Assembly (NCBI GenBank): GCA_050258815.1
Contig: JBLMZM010000090.1
Coordinates: 1 to 64,000 of the forward strand
DNA length: 64,000 bases
From: JAAXKN01 sp050258815
GTDB taxonomy: Bacteria; Bacteroidota; Ignavibacteria; Ignavibacteriales; SURF-24
Direction of reading: 5' to 3'
The notes below the pieces were generated by a model that was not told the DNA's origin, ran no database searches, and was given only the letters and a program-made list of their open reading frames with translations. How positions within the stretch are numbered: position 1 is the first letter of the stretch; each line of letters opens with the position of its first letter. A program made the translations under genes and the position numbers. Positions 52,151-60,862 of this stretch are shown piece by piece.

Positions 52151-53805
52151 GCAAATATTTAGAATTCAATACTCCGGCCAGCAAGGAAGCACAGGAGCTG
52201 GCATCAGATTACAGACTGAAGAATCAGGGTTTTAATTATCTGGACAGGGTATACTGGAACCTGCCTGATCCGGCTTTATATGAGGAGATTATCTTCCGCA
52301 ACGAGGGGCATCTTTCAGCAGGCGGTCCCTTAATTGTAAACACGGGCAAACACACCGCACGCGCAGCCGCAGACAAATTTATAGTAAAGGAAGAATCCAC
52401 TGAAGACAAGATATGGTGGGGTATATATAACCGTCCATTCAGTCTTGAAAAGTTCAATTCCATGTTTGCCAGACTTCAGGCATGGGCTCAGGGAGAAGAA
52501 TTATTTGTACAGGATTGTTTTGCAGGGGCAGATCCTGAATACCGGCTTCCGGTAAGGATAATCACGGAAAAAGCATGGCATAGCCTGTTTGTGCGCAATA
52601 TGTTACTTACTACTCCGGACCAGAATGCCCTGAAGAATTTTATTCCTGAGTTTACAGTTATTTCTGTCCCTGGTTTTAAGGTGGACCCAATTATTGACGG
52701 CACGCGTTCCGAAACGGCAATAATATTGAACTTTGCAGAAAGGATGTGCATTATTGCCAATTCGCTCTATGGCGGGGAAATTAAAAAATCGGTTTTTACG
52801 GTGCTGAATTTTCTTCTGACCTTCAATGATGTACTTCCAATGCATTGTTCTGCCAACGTAGGCAAAGAGGGAGATGTAGCCATATTTTTCGGACTAAGCG
52901 GTACCGGAAAAACTACGCTTTCGGCAGATCCCAGGAGAAGACTGATTGGCGATGATGAGCACGGCTGGAGCTCGAATGGCGTGTTTAACTTTGAGAGCGG
53001 ATGCTATGCGAAGGTCATACGTTTGTCTCCTGATCATGAGCCGGAAATACATGCATGCACCAAAAGGTTCGGGACAATACTGGAGAATGTTGTATATGAT
53101 CCTACTTCAAGATTAATCGACCTGAATGACGATCATATTACAGAGAATACCCGTGCATCGTATCCATTGGAATTCATACCCAATATTGTACCTGAGAAGA
53201 TGGTTAATTCTCATCCCAAAAACATTATTTTCCTTACGTGTGATGCTTCAGGGGTTCTTCCACCAATTGCAAAGCTTAGTCCCGAACAGGCACAATATCA
53301 TTTTATAAGCGGTTATACCTCAAAGATTGCGGGGACGGAAATTGGATTGGGGATTGAACCTCAGATTACTTTCAGCGCCTGTTTCGGAGCGCCTTTCATG
53401 GTACGTCATCCCTTTGAATATGCAGAAATGCTGAAGCAAAGGATGCTTAAGCACAACGTAAATTGCTGGCTGGTTAACACTGGCTGGGTTGGAGGACGCT
53501 TTGGTGTCGGAAAAAGAATCAGCATCCGTCATACGCGCAATCTGCTCAATGCGGCACTTGATGGTAAATTATGCGATGTTGAATTCCGTAAGGATAAGCT
53601 CTTCGGATTTGAAGTTCCATTATTCTGTCCTGAAGTTCCTGAAGATGTGCTCGAACCCTCGAACTCCTGGGGAGATAAGAATGAATACTGGAAGAAATAT
53701 GATGCGCTTGCAGCCAGGTTCATTGAAAATTTCAAGCTTTTCGAGAAGGGCTGTTCGCAGGAAGTTATTAAAGCCGGTCCCAGGCGCCTGGCGCAGGTAA
53801 AGTAG
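52147..53805 (+). CDS. pckA: Phosphoenolpyruvate carboxykinase (ATP)
   Basis: Gluconeogenic enzyme converting oxaloacetate to PEP with ATP. The 552 residues contain the ATP-type kinase-1 motif FGLSGTGKTTLSADPRRRLIGDDEHGWS, the metal-binding segments GEIKKSVFTVLNFLL and MHCSANVGKEGDVAIFF, and the substrate loop NTGWVGGRFGVGKRISIRHTRNLL. Length is close to E. coli PckA with a modest N-terminal addition. The ATG overlaps the aminotransferase stop by four bases. A strong terminator follows. Confidence 0.97.
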   Translation: MSKYLEFNTPASKEAQELASDYRLKNQGFNYLDRVYWNLPDPALYEEIIFRNEGHLSAGGPLIVNTGKHTARAAADKFIVKEESTEDKIWWGIYNRPFSLEKFNSMFARLQAWAQGEELFVQDCFAGADPEYRLPVRIITEKAWHSLFVRNMLLTTPDQNALKNFIPEFTVISVPGFKVDPIIDGTRSETAIILNFAERMCIIANSLYGGEIKKSVFTVLNFLLTFNDVLPMHCSANVGKEGDVAIFFGLSGTGKTTLSADPRRRLIGDDEHGWSSNGVFNFESGCYAKVIRLSPDHEPEIHACTKRFGTILENVVYDPTSRLIDLNDDHITENTRASYPLEFIPNIVPEKMVNSHPKNIIFLTCDASGVLPPIAKLSPEQAQYHFISGYTSKIAGTEIGLGIEPQITFSACFGAPFMVRHPFEYAEMLKQRMLKHNVNCWLVNTGWVGGRFGVGKRISIRHTRNLLNAALDGKLCDVEFRKDKLFGFEVPLFCPEVPEDVLEPSNSWGDKNEYWKKYDALAARFIENFKLFEKGCSQEVIKAGPRRLAQVK

Positions 53806-53865
53806 CATTGTTACTTGTTAAATCCTTAAGTATTTGAAAAAATATTAAGGAATAGTTATATTGAT

Positions 53866-53902
53866 CCCCCTCTCCTGATCTCAGGGGAGGGGGGTTTTTT
53901 TT
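53866..53902 (+). terminator. Intrinsic terminator after pckA
   Basis: A 13-bp GC-rich stem (ccccctctcctga with its complement, one wobble), a minimal loop, and a run of eight T lie about 60 bases after the pckA stop. It is a clear rho-independent terminator for the aminotransferase-pckA unit. Confidence 0.93.
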
Positions 53903-53999
53903 GTAAAATTTGTTGCTGAATTGAAAAATAAAAGAATTGAATTGAAGCTGCTTTGTGAATATTTTTTACAATGACAGTTTTAGAAAGGATAAAAAGAGT

Positions 54000-55187
54000 T
54001 TGACTTCTGACCGTATAAACAACATCATATTTTCTCCCACCATGAAAATTGCATCAAAGGCAATTATCATGAAATCCGAAGGTATAGACGTAGTTGATTT
54101 CAGTGTAGGTGAACCCGATTTCCCTACTCCGCAGCATATCAAAGAGGCTGCCAAGAAGGGCATTGACAACAATTTTACGAAATATACCACCAATGAAGGA
54201 ATGGCTGATCTCAGAAAGGCTATTATAGGCAAACTGAAACGTGAAAATGACCTGAATTATGAATTAAATGAGATAATGGTTTCGAATGGGGCAAAGCAGG
54301 CCATATTTAATGTTATAATGGCAGTTGTAAACGAAGGAGATGAGGTTATAATTCCTGCTCCATACTATGTGTCATATCCCGAGATGGTGAAAATTGCCGG
54401 CGGAAAACCGGTGATTCTGGATACAGAGGAAACAAATGGTTTTAAGGTTACTCCCGGGCAGCTGAGCAGTACGATTACGGACAAGACGAAGGCTCTTATA
54501 TTATGCAACCCGTCGAACCCAACGGGTATTTTCTATACTGAATCAGAGCTAAAGACTTTGTCGGAGACGGTTCTGGCGAAGAGGGACATACTGATAATTT
54601 CTGATGAAGTATATGAAAAGCTAATCTACGATGACCAGAAATTTGTGAGTCTTGCTGCAGTATATCCCAAAGACAGGGCTGTGGTAATAAACGGAGTTTC
54701 GAAGGCATATGCAATGACAGGGTGGAGGATAGGGTATGCTGCTGCAGTTAAAGAAATAATTGCCGGAGCCTGCAAGATGCAGAGCCACAGTACCTCGGGT
54801 GCCTCTTCTGTTTCGCAGTATGCAAGCATTGCTGCACTCAACGGGCCTCAGGAGCAGATCAAGATGATGGTAACTGAGTTTGAAAAGCGCAGGAATTATG
54901 TATGGGAAAGTCTTATTGCAATTCCTGGCATAAAATGCATAAAACCTGAGGGTGCCTTTTATATATTTCCGGATGTAACGGAATTTTACGGAAGAAAATA
55001 TGGGGAAAGGGTTATAAACAATTCCTATGATCTGGCCTATTACCTGCTTGAAGAGGCAAAAGTTACTGTAGTGCCGGGCGAAGCCTTCGGTTCAGGCGCT
55101 AATATAAGGATTTCATATTCGACCTCCATGGAAAACATAAAAGAAGGGATTTCAAGAATTCAGGCGGCACTGGCGAAATTGAAATAA
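54000..55187 (+). CDS. aspB: Class I aspartate aminotransferase (AspB/AAT type)
   Basis: A PLP-dependent aminotransferase of about 395 residues. Motifs are VDFSVGEPDFPTPQHI, YTTNEGMADLRKAI, LCNPSNPTGIFYTESEL, ISDEVYEKLIYD and the PLP lysine in INGVSKAYAMTGWRIGYAA, all typical of Igamma aspartate aminotransferase. The TTG at 54000, with an aaaggat site before it, gives the usual N-terminus; an upstream GTG at 53955 would add 15 residues. It probably interconverts aspartate and oxaloacetate. It is distinct from the aminotransferase three kilobases upstream and is its own transcription unit between two terminators. Confidence 0.92.
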   Translation: MTSDRINNIIFSPTMKIASKAIIMKSEGIDVVDFSVGEPDFPTPQHIKEAAKKGIDNNFTKYTTNEGMADLRKAIIGKLKRENDLNYELNEIMVSNGAKQAIFNVIMAVVNEGDEVIIPAPYYVSYPEMVKIAGGKPVILDTEETNGFKVTPGQLSSTITDKTKALILCNPSNPTGIFYTESELKTLSETVLAKRDILIISDEVYEKLIYDDQKFVSLAAVYPKDRAVVINGVSKAYAMTGWRIGYAAAVKEIIAGACKMQSHSTSGASSVSQYASIAALNGPQEQIKMMVTEFEKRRNYVWESLIAIPGIKCIKPEGAFYIFPDVTEFYGRKYGERVINNSYDLAYYLLEEAKVTVVPGEAFGSGANIRISYSTSMENIKEGISRIQAALAKLK

Positions 55188-55202
55188 GCAGAATTTATAA
55201 CT

Positions 55203-55236
55203 AAAAACTGCACTATTGCATGATAGTGCAGTTTTT
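55203..55236. terminator. Bidirectional terminator between aspB and aroE
   Basis: A perfect 14-bp stem (aaaaactgcactat and its complement) with a 6-base loop lies between convergent genes. A- and T-rich ends give a T run on both strands. Confidence 0.92.
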
Positions 55237-55248
55237 TTAGAGTAAACT

Positions 55249-56130
55249 TTAGTTTGTCGTAATATACAGCTTCAGAGCCTTCAGTATCTGATCTACCGGC
55301 ATTACCTCGCCTGTCCAGAGTTCAAATGATTTTGCTCCCTGATAAACAAGCATTTTAAGACCGTCAACCGTAGTTGCTCCTTCAATGGAGGCGATTCTCA
55401 GCAGTTTTGTCTGAATGGGGTTATATACAAGGTCAAAAACTATCTGTCCCGTCGTAAATGACTGCGGGATTGTAGTAACTGCATCATCGACGTTGGGATA
55501 CATGCCAATAGACGTGGCATTAACTATCAGTTTCGAATTTCTGAAGACGTCCACCAGGTCGGGAGGAACGAGCTCATAAGATTTAATTGATGTATAATGC
55601 ATCCTGGTAGTGAAATACTCCTTCAGTGATTCTGCCTTTTGTTCCGTCCTGTTAACTATATTTATCCGGCAGGGCCTGAAGTTTCTAATAAGCGTATAGA
55701 TTGCGCTGCGCGCTGCTCCGCCTGACCCCACAACCGTAACTTCATTGCCAACAATTTCATCTCTGTAAGGGGAAAGGGTCTCCATTATGCCATGCACATC
55801 GGTGTTATAACCGCTCAGGATTCCGTTATCGTTGACAATAGTATTAACTGCTCCGATAACGCTGGCTTCCTCGGAAACATTTCTGAGGTACTGAATAATA
55901 TTTTCCTTGTGGGGAAGAGTAATATTAAAACCCTTAATTCCCAAAGCTACCATACCCTTAATGGCAGCTTTCAGTGTATTCAGGGGCACATCAAAAGGAA
56001 GGTATATGTAATTCAGTTTTTTAAGTTCAAATGAAATATTATGTATTAAGGGTGAATAGGTGTGCTTAATCGGATGGCCTATCACCCCGATGATTTGAGT
56101 ATCTAAATTAAATTTATTGTAAGATGTCAT
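55249..56130 (-). CDS. aroE: Shikimate dehydrogenase
   Basis: NADPH-dependent reduction of 3-dehydroshikimate in the chorismate pathway, which also feeds the menaquinone genes here. The 293 residues show IGHPIKHTYSPLIHN with the substrate Ser residues, FNITLPHKENI with the catalytic Lys, GAVNTIV, VVGSGGAARSAIYTLI for NADP binding, and NATSIGMYP. Length is normal. It lies 20 bases downstream of the TPR gene and is probably cotranscribed. Confidence 0.95.
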   Translation of the reverse strand: MTSYNKFNLDTQIIGVIGHPIKHTYSPLIHNISFELKKLNYIYLPFDVPLNTLKAAIKGMVALGIKGFNITLPHKENIIQYLRNVSEEASVIGAVNTIVNDNGILSGYNTDVHGIMETLSPYRDEIVGNEVTVVGSGGAARSAIYTLIRNFRPCRINIVNRTEQKAESLKEYFTTRMHYTSIKSYELVPPDLVDVFRNSKLIVNATSIGMYPNVDDAVTTIPQSFTTGQIVFDLVYNPIQTKLLRIASIEGATTVDGLKMLVYQGAKSFELWTGEVMPVDQILKALKLYITTN

Positions 56131-56150
56131 AGACTGTTAAAGCTGGTGAA

Positions 56151-57572
56151 TTAATTTTCGTCGAGCAGTTTCTTAAATATTTTTGATGATTTAATATCAG
56201 GATATTCCTTAGCAAACTCATTTTTAATAGATGGATCCAGTGAAAAAGCACTTTTCAGGCATTCAATAGCTTCCTGAGTCTTACTCAGAATAAAATTGAC
56301 CTTTGCTTTCCCATAATATGAATTTGCATCGGAAGGATTTAATTTTAAGCATTCGTTATAGGCTTCCATTCCCTCTGTCCAGTTCCCCTGCTCAAGGAAA
56401 GTCTCGGCTAGCTTGAACCATATGTCGCTGTTGTCGGATTCAAGAGAAAGCGATTTTTTATAGCTTTCTACGGATTCTTTCAGTTTCCCAAGTGAATATT
56501 CCAGATCTCCTTTTGCACCCCAGGCCTCGGCTGAATTATTATTCAGCGAGATAGCGGATTCAAAGTCCAGAATAGCCATATGGAAGCGGCTGATAGTATT
56601 ATAGCAATAGCCTCTTGATAAGTAAGCCTCAAAATAGTCCCTGTTACACCTGATGCTTTCAGAATAATATCTGATTGCACTTTCCAGGTCGTCCAGCTCC
56701 TCATATATCTGTCCCAGATTGAAGTAGATTGCTTCATCATTCTTGTCCAGTTCAGCCGCGCGCTGGAAAGCTTCCAGGGCTTCGGTCAGCCTGCCCAGGT
56801 TAGCAAGGGCAATTCCCTTATTAAACCAGGCGTTGCAGAAATCGTCCTTCAGAGCCAGGGCCAGTTCAAAGCTGCCGATAGCTTCTTCAAACTTGTTAAG
56901 GCGGATGAAAATGATGCCGCGGTTATACCATCCTGTAACGCTATAGGGTTCAAGATCCAGAAATTTATCATAAACCTGGAGGGATTTGTCGTATTCATCC
57001 AGGCTCTCATAGCAGAAGCCGAGTTCATAATAGGCTTCGCTATATTCATCGTCAGTTTCCAGGGCTTTATTGAAGCATTCTACAGCAAGTTCAAATTTCT
57101 CGTCTCTTTCGTATATTACTCCCAGGCTGAAATGAGCCTCCTCATTATCCGGTTCAAGAACAAGTGCCGCTTTGAGAGAATCAATGGCATCATTGATGAA
57201 TCCCAGATTATCTTCAGCCAGGGCCTTGTTTATCAGTGTTTCAACGTCGTTCGGATTGAGCGACAATGCCTTGTTAAAACAGCCATAAGCTTCTTCAAAT
57301 TCAAAAGAATTATTTAAGAAAATACCTTTAAATTGCCAAAGTTCAGAGTTATATGGAGTGGTTTCCAGAAGGGCATTAGTAAAATAAAGCCCATCTTCGG
57401 TATAATCGTATTCAATGCATAATTCAATCAGTTCTTCGATACTGTCCATATATATAAATATAGCCCCTTCAGCAATAAGGCTTCTATATTTTTTTATCTT
57501 TTCTTTCAGTTCTTCTTCATCAAAGAAAGGATCGTCGCCACCATTTCCGAATCTATCTTCGGAATAATTCAT
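56151..57572 (-). CDS. Tetratricopeptide-repeat protein
   Basis: A 473-residue cytoplasmic protein without a signal peptide. After an acidic start (DRFGNGGDDPFFDEEELKEKIKKY) there are about 11-12 TPR units of 34 residues from about residue 75, for example NSFEFEEAYGCFNKALSLNPNDVETLINKAL and AWFNKGIALANLGRLTEALEAFQRAAELDKND. TPR arrays bind partner proteins, and no catalytic domain is present. The partner is not evident; aroE follows closely but shares no obvious role. The 266-base gap upstream probably holds its promoter. Confidence 0.9.
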   Translation of the reverse strand: MNYSEDRFGNGGDDPFFDEEELKEKIKKYRSLIAEGAIFIYMDSIEELIELCIEYDYTEDGLYFTNALLETTPYNSELWQFKGIFLNNSFEFEEAYGCFNKALSLNPNDVETLINKALAEDNLGFINDAIDSLKAALVLEPDNEEAHFSLGVIYERDEKFELAVECFNKALETDDEYSEAYYELGFCYESLDEYDKSLQVYDKFLDLEPYSVTGWYNRGIIFIRLNKFEEAIGSFELALALKDDFCNAWFNKGIALANLGRLTEALEAFQRAAELDKNDEAIYFNLGQIYEELDDLESAIRYYSESIRCNRDYFEAYLSRGYCYNTISRFHMAILDFESAISLNNNSAEAWGAKGDLEYSLGKLKESVESYKKSLSLESDNSDIWFKLAETFLEQGNWTEGMEAYNECLKLNPSDANSYYGKAKVNFILSKTQEAIECLKSAFSLDPSIKNEFAKEYPDIKSSKIFKKLLDEN

Positions 57573-57741
57573 TCTAACTCCAGTTTACCTTAGGTGAAAA
57601 TGTATTATTATGTCTATTCAAAATCAAGTTGATTTTGCATAATATTAATTTTACTATTTACGGCTATTTTTTAAATTTTATTATCTTTTCGGGGAAAAAT
57701 AACAAAAGAAAAAATAGTTTTCTCCCTTATAAATCATAAAA

Positions 57742-57763
57742 AAAGGCGGATAGTTCCGCCTTT
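57742..57763 (-). terminator. Intrinsic terminator after sucC
   Basis: A 9-bp stem (aaaggcgga/tccgccttt) with a 4-base loop is followed on the minus strand by a run of seven T. It lies about 75 bases beyond the sucC stop. Confidence 0.85.
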
Positions 57764-57838
57764 AAAAATATTTTTTTGCTATAAAAGTTCCAGCATGAGA
57801 CAGGCTGCCGGAATTACAGAAATCCCGGCAAGAAGTGT

Positions 57839-58999
57839 TTAGTGCAGCACCGAAGTTACCTTTTGAGCAGCTTCTTTAAGGCTGTTTGCCACCTCAAAGT
57901 TCAAACCCGAATCCTTCAGCAGAACGCCTGCTTCACTGGCATTTGTTCCTTCAAGTCTGACAACAATCGGAATTTCCACGTTAACTTCCTTCACCGCATC
58001 AATTACGCCCTGAGCCACCCGGTCGCATCTTACTATACCGCCGAATATGTTTATCAGAATGGCTTTAACGTTAGGATCAGACAGTATTATCTTGAAGCCG
58101 TTAGCAACTGTTTCCTTATTGGCAGTTCCGCCGACATCCAGAAAATTAGCTGGTTCACCGCCTGCAAGTTTAATAATGTCCATCGTGCCCATTGCCAGTC
58201 CGGCTCCGTTTACCATGCAGCCGACGTTGCCGTCAAGTTTTATATAATTAAGGTTATGTTTGGAAGCCTCTATTTCCAGGGGATCTTCCTCGTCCAGGTC
58301 CCTGTAAGAGAGAATTTCAGGATGGCGGAAAAGGGCATTATCGTCAAAATTCATCTTGGCGTCTAAAGCCATTACATCACCTTCCTTTGTCACAACTAAC
58401 GGATTAATTTCTGCCAGTGAGGCATCGCTGGCATCATAAGCTTCGTAGAGGGCTGAGAGGAACTTAACAGCATTTTTATGCTGCAGACCGCTAAGGCCGA
58501 GTCCAAACGCCAGTTTTCTGGCCTGGTATGCCTGGAGTCCTACCTCAGGATCTATTACCTCTTTCAATATTTTTTCGGGTGTTTCGGCCGCTACTTTCTC
58601 AATTTCCATTCCGCCTTCGGTAGAAACCATGACCACATTCTTTGACCTGGCGCGGTCGAGCGTAATGCCAACGTAAAGTTCCTTTTCAATATTGATCCCC
58701 TGTTCAATCAGGAGGCGTTTAACAACTTTTCCTTCGGGACCGGTCTGATGAGTAACCAGGGTCATTCCCAGTATTTGATTTGATAATTCCCAGACTTCGT
58801 GCAGGCTTTTAGCGACTTTAACACCGCCGCCTTTGCCTCTGCCTCCGGCATGAATTTGTGCTTTTACAACCCATACTTCTCCGCCAATCTCCTTAGCAAC
58901 TTCAACAGCTTCTTCAGCAGAGAATGCTACTTTCCCTTTGGGAACAGGTACGTTATATTTTCTTAGTATTTCTTTTGCCTGGTATTCATGAATTTTCAT
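57839..58999 (-). CDS. sucC: Succinate--CoA ligase (ADP-forming) beta subunit
   Basis: TCA-cycle enzyme subunit binding nucleotide and succinate. The protein has 386 residues and starts MKIHEYQAKEILRKYNVPVPKG, the standard SucC start. The ATG at 58999 has a GAGG site upstream; the ATG at 59014 would add five unlikely residues. Other features are VVKAQIHAGGRGKGGGVKVAKS, LAEINPLVVTKEGDVMALDAKMNFDDNALFRH and NIFGGIVRCDRVAQGVI. The alpha subunit sucD is not adjacent. Hairpins on both sides isolate it as a single-gene unit. Confidence 0.97.
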   Translation of the reverse strand: MKIHEYQAKEILRKYNVPVPKGKVAFSAEEAVEVAKEIGGEVWVVKAQIHAGGRGKGGGVKVAKSLHEVWELSNQILGMTLVTHQTGPEGKVVKRLLIEQGINIEKELYVGITLDRARSKNVVMVSTEGGMEIEKVAAETPEKILKEVIDPEVGLQAYQARKLAFGLGLSGLQHKNAVKFLSALYEAYDASDASLAEINPLVVTKEGDVMALDAKMNFDDNALFRHPEILSYRDLDEEDPLEIEASKHNLNYIKLDGNVGCMVNGAGLAMGTMDIIKLAGGEPANFLDVGGTANKETVANGFKIILSDPNVKAILINIFGGIVRCDRVAQGVIDAVKEVNVEIPIVVRLEGTNASEAGVLLKDSGLNFEVANSLKEAAQKVTSVLH

Positions 59000-59031
59000 C
59001 TGATTTTTCCTCATTGGATAAGTGTTGAAAA

Positions 59032-59054
59032 AGCGGCAAAACCAGTTTGCCGCT
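59032..59054 (-). terminator. Intrinsic terminator between pruA and sucC
   Basis: A 9-bp stem (agcggcaaa/tttgccgct) with a 5-base loop is followed on the minus strand by five T. It lies 24 bases after the pruA stop, just upstream of the sucC ribosome site. Confidence 0.7.
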
Positions 59055-59077
59055 CAGGATCATAACATTTTACAAAG

Positions 59078-60625
59078 TTAAATTTTTGCACTTATAGCTT
59101 TTGCCTGCATAAACAATAGCAGATAGTCCCTGCCACCGGCCTTGGAGTCGGTACCCGACATATTAAAGCCGCCAAATGGGTGTCCGCCTACCATTGCACC
59201 TGTGCATTTCCTGTTAAAGTAAAGGTTACCTACGAAGAAATGCTGTCTGGCTTTGGCAAGTTTTTCCTTATTGTTTGTATATACAGCACCTGTGAGTCCA
59301 TATTGTGTATTATTTGCAATTTCCAGCGCATTGTCAAAATTTTTCGCTTTGACTACTGCCAGTACGGGTCCGAATATTTCTTCCAGTGAGATCTTTGCAT
59401 TCGGTTTAACGTCTACAAACACTGTAGGTTTAATGAAGAAACCGTTACCTTCAACAGTCTCACCGCCGCAGAGCAGTTTACTTTCCTTTTTACCGGCTTC
59501 GATGTAAGAAAGTATGTTCTTGCGGGCTGACTCATTAATGACTGGTCCCATTGCAATGTTATCGGTGGCAGGGCCGACTTCGATTTTGCTGACAGCGTCT
59601 TTAAGTTTCTTTACGAATTCATTATAAACTTTAGCATCTACAATTGCTCTCGAGCAGGCAGAGCATTTCTGACCCTGGAAACCGAAGGCAGAGGAAACTA
59701 CTCCTTTAACGGCATCATCAACATTGGTTTCTTCATCCACAATAATGCTATCTTTTCCGCCCATTTCAGCTACAACTCTCTTAAGCCATTTCTGACCGGG
59801 CTGTACTTCAGCGGCGAGTTTATTTATATGAATGCCTACTTCCATGGATCCTGTAAAAGAAACAAAGCGGGTGAGGGGATGTGCAACGAGAGTATCACCA
59901 ACTTCACCGCCGGAACCGGGCAGGAAGTTAAGAATCCCGGCCGGAAGTCCTGCTTCTTCCATGATTTCATAGTATAATCTACCCATCATAGGAGTATCGC
60001 TTGAGGGTTTTAAGACCACGGTATTTCCTGTAACAATTGCTGCAGAAGACATACCAACGAGGATTGCGAAGGGGAAATTCCATGGGGGGACAACTACGCC
60101 AACACCCAGTGGTATATAAACCAGTTCGTTTTTTTCACCCTTTATTGGAGTGATCGGCTGTTTGCCTGCATAGCGGAGCATTTCCCGGCCATAGAACTCC
60201 AGAAAATCAATTGCCTCAGCAGTGTCTGCATCAGCTTCGGCGAAATTCTTACCGGCTTCGAGTACCATCCATGCATTGATTTCGAATTTTCTGCGGCGTG
60301 CTATCTCGGCTGCCCTGAATAAAATATCAGCTCTCTGTTCAGCAGGAACAAGCTTCCACTGTTCGAATTTCTTGGCGGCTTCCCTGATAGCCCTGTCGGC
60401 GAGTTCTTTTGTGCCTTTATAGAAAGAAGCGACAACCTCGTCCTTGTTTGAAGGGTTGTAGGAATTCAGTTTGTTTTCTGTTTTTACCTTTTTGCCGCCG
60501 ATCATTATTTCGTAAGTCTTGCCTATTTTTTTGCAGACGGCTTCCAAAGCTTCGACCTGTTTGGCATGAATCTTCTTGTCGTTGAAATTATTTAGCGGTT
60601 CGTTTTTGAATGGCTTTACTTTCAT
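59078..60625 (-). CDS. pruA: 1-pyrroline-5-carboxylate dehydrogenase
   Basis: NAD-dependent aldehyde dehydrogenase oxidising the proline-catabolic semialdehyde to glutamate. The 515 residues match the stand-alone P5CDH type: VVPPWNFPFAILVGMSSAAIVTGNTVVLKPSSDTP, VSFTGSMEVG, AEMGGKDSIIVDEE with the general-base Glu nearby, and the catalytic Cys in SAFGFQGQKCSACSRAIV. The C-terminal GGRDYLLLFMQAKAI is also typical. No proline dehydrogenase gene is adjacent. Confidence 0.94.
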   Translation of the reverse strand: MKVKPFKNEPLNNFNDKKIHAKQVEALEAVCKKIGKTYEIMIGGKKVKTENKLNSYNPSNKDEVVASFYKGTKELADRAIREAAKKFEQWKLVPAEQRADILFRAAEIARRRKFEINAWMVLEAGKNFAEADADTAEAIDFLEFYGREMLRYAGKQPITPIKGEKNELVYIPLGVGVVVPPWNFPFAILVGMSSAAIVTGNTVVLKPSSDTPMMGRLYYEIMEEAGLPAGILNFLPGSGGEVGDTLVAHPLTRFVSFTGSMEVGIHINKLAAEVQPGQKWLKRVVAEMGGKDSIIVDEETNVDDAVKGVVSSAFGFQGQKCSACSRAIVDAKVYNEFVKKLKDAVSKIEVGPATDNIAMGPVINESARKNILSYIEAGKKESKLLCGGETVEGNGFFIKPTVFVDVKPNAKISLEEIFGPVLAVVKAKNFDNALEIANNTQYGLTGAVYTNNKEKLAKARQHFFVGNLYFNRKCTGAMVGGHPFGGFNMSGTDSKAGGRDYLLLFMQAKAISAKI

Positions 60626-60796
60626 GAAAAGTACTCCTGTTTAGGTTAAATTTCTTTAAAAATTATACATAAATTACGTCATTTACCCCTAAGAAGCAAT
60701 TTTGCTTTCAGGCTAAAAAATGCGGAAAGACAAATAAATCATTCATCGCTGTGATTCTTTATACGGAAAAAATCTTAAGAGGCAAAATTGCCATAA

Positions 60797-60825
60797 TTGA
60801 CAATAAGAAAATAATTTATTAAATA
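60797..60825 (+). promoter_or_regulatory. Possible promoter of comM
   Basis: A consensus TTGACA is followed after 17 bases by taaata, a poor -10 match, 38 bases before the comM ATG. The -35 is convincing but the -10 is not. Confidence 0.35.
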
Positions 60826-60862
60826 ACGGGCACATTTTTAATGTACTTCAAAAGGGTGGAAA